From Cryptomeria japonica (Eukaryota > Streptophyta > Pinopsida > Cupressales > Cupressaceae): a stretch of DNA of 64,000 nucleotides. The DNA is taken from the NCBI RefSeq assembly GCF_030272615.1, contig NC_081406.1, positions 460,502,072 through 460,566,071 of the forward strand, written 5' to 3'. The notes beneath the pieces were generated by a model. That model worked only from the letters and a program-made list of their open reading frames with translations. It searched no databases and was not told the DNA's origin. The translations under genes were made by a program, and so were the position numbers. This document shows positions 60,601 through 64,000 of the stretch, piece by piece (within the stretch, counting starts at the first letter, position 1; every line of letters begins with the position of its first letter).

Positions 60601-63266
60601 AAGTCAGTACACATTCTTATTTTGTTGTTTGGTTTAGCCATAGCGACAATATTTGAAATCCATGGGGAATAGTCAATAGGGCGGATAAATCCAGCCTCCA
60701 ATAATTTTTCAATCTCAGCCTTAACAAGCAGAGCCACCTTAGGGTTCATTTTTCGAATCTTTTGTTTCATGGGCTTAGCATCAGGAACTAAGACAATATT
60801 ATGAGTAACGATCTTAGGATCTATACCAGGCATGTCAGAATATGCCCAAGCAAAGATCTCAGGGAATTCATGTAATAGTTCTTCATATTGTTTCTGTTCC
60901 TCTTCATCCAAACATTTCCCAATTTTAATGACTTTCTCTTTATTGCAAGGATCCATCTTAACATCAGTGGTGTCACTTATGAGAAGATTACTTTGTTGAG
61001 GAGTATCCTTTAATTGAGGGAATTCTTTCACAATCTCATCATTATCAATCTCTTTTCCAAAATAGGCATCAGTGTTCAAACAATAAGGGAGTCCCCTATT
61101 GTGATGATAACGAGGAAGAGTGTCATAGGCTCCCAAGAACTCAGCTAAAGCATCGTCGATAGGGAAGACATCCAATGCATAGGCACACGAAGGATCCCCA
61201 TCAATATACTTAGGATGTTGTATTGATAAAGATGTAGAGATAGCATTAACACTAATGCATGGTCTTTTAGAAGCTTTAGTACGTTTGCAGGGATTAAAGC
61301 CAAGTCCAAAGGCATAATTGTGAAAATTAGTCTCTAGAGGAACTCGTATCCCTTGTTCATGAGCACCACAACCTTTTCCATGATACCCATGCTTAGCAAA
61401 AATGCGAAAACCACGACCATAACGATCAGCCATTTCAGGAAGAGAAGGTGGTTTTTCATAAGACAAAGAATCAAACTCTTCATAATTAGAGATGTGAGGA
61501 GAAGAAGTTTGAGAGACGGCCACAAAATTATTACTCATAGATTCAAGTAAGGTTGATTGATTTTTAGTTTCTTCTTTCTTTTCAACTTTATGATTTTTAG
61601 CTTCTTCCTTCTTTTCAACTTTAATTTCTCTAGAAGGAACCTTATATTCACCCACAAAGGTAGGATTAAAATCAAGGGATCCCCAATCGTCGTCTTCGAG
61701 GATCTTCCCAGGATCAAAATCCTTCTTATGTGTAGTTTCAAGTCGAGAAGAATCTTCTCCAAGAGCTCCAGACTCATCCAAAGAATTTTGATCATCAGAG
61801 AGCGAGGATTCACCGATAGGTATCTTATTTAAAGATTCATCACTAGATGAGGACGGCTTTGAAGAACCTCCCTTAGAAGTGGATGTTTGCAAACAAGCTT
61901 GAAAATTAGTATCACCTATCAAGGTATATGTCTTATTGTTATAAATAAATTTAACTTGTCTATGCAATGTAGAAGGGATAGCTTGCATACTGTGAATCCA
62001 AGGTCTCCCCAGTAGCAAGTTGTACGTTAGATTTCCCGACATAACATGGATAGGTGTAGGCAAAGTAACAGGCCCCACTGTGATGGGTAAGGTGATAGTA
62101 CCTAATGAAGTTTTAGCCACATTATCAAAGCCTCGAATAGGACGAGAGTCCGGTTCAATTAAGGATGTATCCACATTCATCTTATGCAAAAGATTAATGC
62201 TACACACGTTAAGACCAGAGCCATTATCTACTAGTGTTCGCCTTATAGCCGTGTCTTTCATGATAACCACAATCATCAAGGGATCATATTGATGTTGGAT
62301 TTCACTAGTAGGCAACTCATCTTGGGTAAACACAATTTGAGCTTTAGGATTCATCACAGAGTTAACCAAAGATGATATATTACTAGATGTATTCGGTGGA
62401 GGAACATTCAAATCTTTCAAGGCATCTTGTAACATTCCATGATGAGCGGAAGAAGTTTGAATCAAATCCCAAAGGGATATCTTAGCAGGGGTAGCTTTAA
62501 GTTGTTCTATGAGATCATACTCCTTTCCAAGAACTTGTAAAATATGTGGAGCTTGAGGAAGAATTGGTTGAGGATTAGGAAGGGAAACTGGAATAACAGG
62601 AGGGGGATTAGGTTGCCTATTATTTCTGGTATGATAAATATGGGCAACCGCATGATAACTCTCTCTAGTTATTTGCTTGGCATAATTATAAGGACTTATA
62701 GGTTTTCTTCCTTGCACAGTGATGATTGGTTTATTCGGGGTACAAAAGGAATCATGATCATACCTTCCTTGGACAGTAAGGAGAGGTGACTTAGAAACTT
62801 GAAAGGTGGGAGAAGGACAAGCTCCTTGGACTTCAAAGAGAGGCCTTTTATGCTCATTCAAGTTTATCATGTTAACTAATTTAGAAGTTTTGTTCTTGTT
62901 TAAAGATTTCGATAAAGCCACAAAGTCATCAAGAGCATCATCCAACAAAGCATGATCATATCTATTGAAAGGTTTATCTTTTGATTCAAAAGGAGACATC
63001 TCATCATAGAGGGGATTGGTGAAAACAACCATGTTACTAGATTTAGTGGAAGAGTTGATAGGAATGTACCCTTGAGAGGACTCATTCAACTTATCTTTCT
63101 CATCACAACGAAATGGCATAGTAACAAGGTTTATGAGTTTTTGGTAAAATGAAGGTTTGGCATCTTTAGGGTTTAAAAACTCATCTAAAGCTTCATCTAA
63201 TTCGTCTTGGCTATACTCATAATAATCATTGAAAGCATGAACATTTTGCAAATAAAAATCTGACAT
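57696..63266 (-). pseudogene. Tat-lineage Gypsy pol: protease, RT, two RNase H, integrase
   Basis: One frame of 1857 codons from ATG 63266 (an upstream TTG extension is unnecessary). Residues 1-300 are unlike gag and hold repeated VQG motifs. The protease centre is LVDNGSGLNV (about 343) with YNLLLGRPWIH. A G-patch-like GRGFRIFAKHGYHGKGCG lies near 610-650. RT covers about 770-1060, with catalytic YVDD near 985. A first RNase H follows. The second, archaeal-type RNase H is the Tat hallmark: YFDGS, NITEYEAL and YGDSQL supply its D, E, D. Integrase has an HHCC site and a D,D35E triad (LDLIGK, SDNGT, QAESSN), then a GPY motif (WLGPYIV) near the end. Stops: 60363-60365, 59097-59099, 58185-58187, 58167-58169, 58005-58007, 57933-57935; no frameshift seen. 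Confidence 0.92.
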
Positions 63267-63432
63267 TTTGAAAAGATTACACAAAACTTAAACACCCAAT
63301 GCAAAGAAACACACTTTTTTTTTCTTTTTCTTTTTAATGAAAATGAAATGAAAACACACTAAATCTAGATCTAGATCTAACAAATGCAATGCAAGAGGAA
63401 GCAATGATAGTTTCACGTCGGGTTCACCAAAA
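63267..63432 (-). other. Leader and primer-binding region of the Tat-type element
   Basis: Only about 166 bases separate the 5' LTR from the pol ATG, with no room for a gag gene. Next to the LTR the element's strand reads TTTTGGTGAACCCGACGTGA (plus strand 63413-63432), whose TGGTGAACCCGACGT part is in the position and form of a PBS. I could not assign the tRNA by memory. A CTAGATCTAGATCTA repeat lies at about 63364-63378. Confidence 0.7.
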
Positions 63433-64000
63433 TGTGTGGGGGAAAAAGTGAGACTAGGTTAACATGCCCTAATCCTACCTTTTGACACACATTACGGAAT
63501 ACGAAAGAGCCTAGAGATATCGCACAATTGGCTACTTCTTTTGGTGAAAGAGAGAGCCACGGGATATCTATTAGGATTTCTATTCCCTTGTTGAAATTGT
63601 AAGATCAAGTAATGCAAGTTCAAACCTTAATCCCAAAATGCAAGTATGAACTAATAGCAAGATTGCAGAATTGAGATTAAACAATGAACAGCTATAAATA
63701 CAAGGATGAAATAAGAATGCTGATGTGTACCCGGAGTCAAAATTGGACTGAAAATGTTCGGGATGGGGGCGCGGGCGCCACTATCCTAAAAACTGCACCG
63801 GAAACTGTTGTTCTGCACTCTGGAACACTGTCGGAAAGCTGTCTGAAAGCTGTCTGTCCGGAGGACCAGGGCACCCAGCGCCTCTGTCCCAGGGACTAGG
63901 GCGCCCAGCGCCCCTATCCTGGCAGGACCAGGGCGCCCAGCGCCCCTGTCCCAATCTTCTGCTCTGCAATTTGATACAGAGTGTTGTCTCGACCTTCTCT
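63433..64000 (-). repeat. 5' LTR of the Tat-type element, cut by the window edge
   Basis: TGTGTGGGGGAAAAAG... matches 52353 onward almost base for base to the window end. It includes the GC-rich minisatellite (about 63855-63950). Differences include TCGCACAATT versus TCACACAATT near 63520 and an extra GCTGTCTGAAA near 63840. Confidence 0.9.

Larger units (their letters stand above)
52353..64000 (-). mobile_element. Tat-lineage Gypsy element (5' LTR runs off the window)
   Basis: 3' LTR 52353-54002, polypurine tract, antisense plant-mobile-domain ORF, pol 63266-57696, short leader with PBS-like sequence, and 5' LTR from 63433. Two RNase H domains in pol place it in the Tat lineage. The two LTRs are nearly identical over the roughly 560 bases that can be compared, so the insertion is young relative to its neighbours. 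An 11-12 base insertion (a repeated GCTGTCTG unit) near 63840 distinguishes the 5' LTR. The right target duplication lies outside the window. Confidence 0.85.

Noticed and set aside
1-64000. tRNA genes suggested by TGGTATCAGAGC and its complement
   Set aside because: Only the 12-base 3' end of initiator tRNA-Met is present next to LTRs; these are primer-binding sites, not tRNA genes.

Overview
The window looks like intergenic heterochromatin from a large, repeat-rich seed-plant genome. A gymnosperm is my inference from the size and nesting of the elements; the sequence does not prove it. Nearly all of the 64 kb can be assigned to LTR retrotransposons inserted into one another. I see no convincing intact host gene, no tRNA or rRNA gene and no CRISPR array. 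Almost every coding region is a retroelement gag-pol relic with in-frame stops.

Layout. 1-1095: Copia LTR (+). 1096-2773: unassigned DNA with a diverged 180-bp tandem repeat. 2774-5342: Copia LTR, primer-binding site (PBS) and gag (+), truncated. 5725-10001: decayed Copia element (-). 10002-12689: LTR, PBS and gag of another Copia family (+). 12690-16490: the same LTR family in the opposite orientation, broken by a further LTR and followed by an RNase H remnant and a 30-bp tandem repeat. 16491-34766: a LARD-like non-autonomous element with about 4.1-kb LTRs and no coding capacity, carrying a complete Copia element (-; 16534-23207) inside its 5' LTR. 34767-37200: non-coding, with a Gypsy-like LTR start at 35891. 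37250-38817 and 46101-50563: a decayed Gypsy element (-) split by a complete Copia element (+; 38818-46100), its gag region carrying a 2-kb tandem duplication. 50564-52352: non-coding. 52353-64000: a young Tat-lineage Gypsy element (-) whose 5' LTR runs off the window.

The Tat-type element is the most interesting part. Its pol reads in one frame for about 1857 codons with only six stops. It has two RNase H domains, a G-patch-like segment and a D,D35E integrase, but no recognisable gag. Between pol and the 3' LTR, on the opposite strand, lies a plant mobile domain (MAIN/MAIL-like) ORF with an intron-like 3' splice site, a long Asp/Glu-rich tract and an Arg/Ser-rich tail.

Across the window most premature stops fit C-to-T or G-to-A changes, often at CAG (CHG) codons. 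This is what decay of methylated transposon DNA would leave. The relative order of insertion can be read directly: Copia 16534-23207 is younger than the LARD, and Copia 38818-46100 is younger than the Gypsy gag.
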